Positions 5,592 through 5,995 of a DNA stretch of 5,995 nt are shown piece after piece; position 1 is the stretch's first letter, and each line of letters starts with the position of its first letter. The stretch is from Candidatus Sumerlaeota bacterium. GTDB taxonomy: Bacteria > Sumerlaeota > Sumerlaeia > JADFCT01. The notes under the pieces were generated by a model. That model did not search any database, had not been told where the DNA came from, and saw nothing but the letters and a program-made list of their open reading frames with translations. Location of the stretch: NCBI GenBank assembly GCA_017161665.1, contig JADFCT010000230.1, forward strand, positions 1 to 5,995, read 5' to 3'. The position numbers and the translations under genes are program-made.

Positions 5592-5995
5592 CTATTCCTT
5601 TCGCTCAGGGGGTGGCATTGACGCCGTCAACCATTCGGGCCGATTCTTCTTAAAATAATAAAGGGCCGCTCCGGTGACATAAGATTCGATGATCAGGAGA
5701 GGCAGATGAACGGCGACCACCCAGGCGGCCACGCCCTGAAATTCCTTGCCGGAAGCCAGCAATACCGCGGCCGCGCAGAGGTAAGTCAGGAGGATGCTCA
5801 CTGCTCCGGCGCCGCATCCCCAGCCAAACACCTGTGATGGAGTCGTCGAACGGGTCACAAAACCACGAAACACCATTGAAACGATCAGCGCCGGGAGCCC
5901 CATGATCAACACATTGGCGCCCAGAGCGGTAAAACCGCCATAGCCCAAAAACACGGACTGAAGCAGCAACGCCGCCGCCAGAGCCGGAAGGGCGG
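5592..5995 (-). CDS. cbiM: C-terminal part of a CbiM-like cobalt/nickel ECF transporter permease, cut by the window edge
   Basis: The visible 134 codons are open to the right edge, and the frame continues through ...ALPALAAALLLQSVF without a start, so this is the 3' part of a longer gene; CbiM proteins are usually 200-240 residues. The stretch LLLQSVFLGYGG, then FTALGANVLIMGLPALI, is the conserved core of CbiM, the substrate-specific membrane component of energy-coupling-factor importers for Co2+ or Ni2+. Four hydrophobic segments can be seen, the last ending LYYFKKNRPEW before a short charged cytoplasmic tail (PPPERKE). The metal-binding N-terminus lies outside the window, so cobalt and nickel cannot be told apart, and I cannot see whether CbiN/CbiQ/CbiO partners lie upstream. 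The stop TAG is followed one base later by the dppA start, so the two are very likely co-transcribed. Confidence 0.8.
   Translation of the reverse strand, partial: ALPALAAALLLQSVFLGYGGFTALGANVLIMGLPALIVSMVFRGFVTRSTTPSQVFGWGCGAGAVSILLTYLCAAAVLLASGKEFQGVAAWVVAVHLPLLIIESYVTGAALYYFKKNRPEWLTASMPPPERKE
5596..5601 (-). promoter_or_regulatory. dppA ribosome site inside the end of cbiM
   Basis: The minus strand reads GAAAGGAATAGGATGATG. The AAAGGA lies within the last codons of cbiM, the TAG stop follows, and the two candidate dppA start codons come right after. This arrangement suits translational coupling between the transporter and the aminopeptidase. Confidence 0.6.

Overview
This is a stretch of ordinary-looking bacterial chromosome, moderately GC-rich (high fifties per cent by eye) and densely coded. 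It carries six complete protein genes and two genes cut by the window edges. No RNA gene, CRISPR array, insertion sequence, phage gene or origin was seen. The set (bifunctional PheA, the long 'STYARCG' type of dCTP deaminase, TlyA, an M55 aminopeptidase, CbiM and a lone GT4 glycosyltransferase) fits a Gram-negative-type or deep-branching environmental bacterium. A candidate phylum such as Hydrogenedentota or another PVC/delta-like lineage is a guess from gene style only; the sequence does not fix the taxon.

Layout. On the minus strand at the left, pheA (27-1145) makes phenylpyruvate from chorismate. Its stop codon overlaps the start of a further minus-strand gene (1-30) that leaves the window. 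A 382-base non-coding stretch (1146-1527), holding a GC-rich nested hairpin and a 13-base direct repeat, separates pheA from a plus-strand XRE-type regulator (1528-2067). The regulator is followed by a small hairpin over its stop codon and a strong 12-bp stem-loop (2090-2124). A GT4 glycosyltransferase (2170-3330) comes next on the same strand and converges on dcd (3343-3906, minus) with only 12 bases between them. A 126-base divergent spacer separates dcd from tlyA (4033-4818, plus). tlyA ends inside the 3' end of dppA (4808-5590, minus; 11-base tail overlap). dppA lies one base downstream of the 3' end of a cbiM-like transporter gene (5592-5995, minus, cut by the right edge).

How the genes relate. 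The strands alternate often, so most genes look like single transcription units of unrelated housekeeping roles: aromatic amino acid synthesis, pyrimidine deoxynucleotide supply, rRNA methylation and a cell-surface sugar transfer. The two convincing co-transcribed pairs are cbiM-dppA and pheA with its unseen downstream partner.

The most interesting observation is in dcd. The position that holds the catalytic glutamate of dCTP deaminases (Glu138 in E. coli) reads alanine (Ala132), although the rest of the active-site framework is kept. Secondary points are the cbiM-dppA coupling, the excess of the palindrome GGCGCC (17 copies), and the structured spacer upstream of pheA. No clearly new multi-gene system was found.
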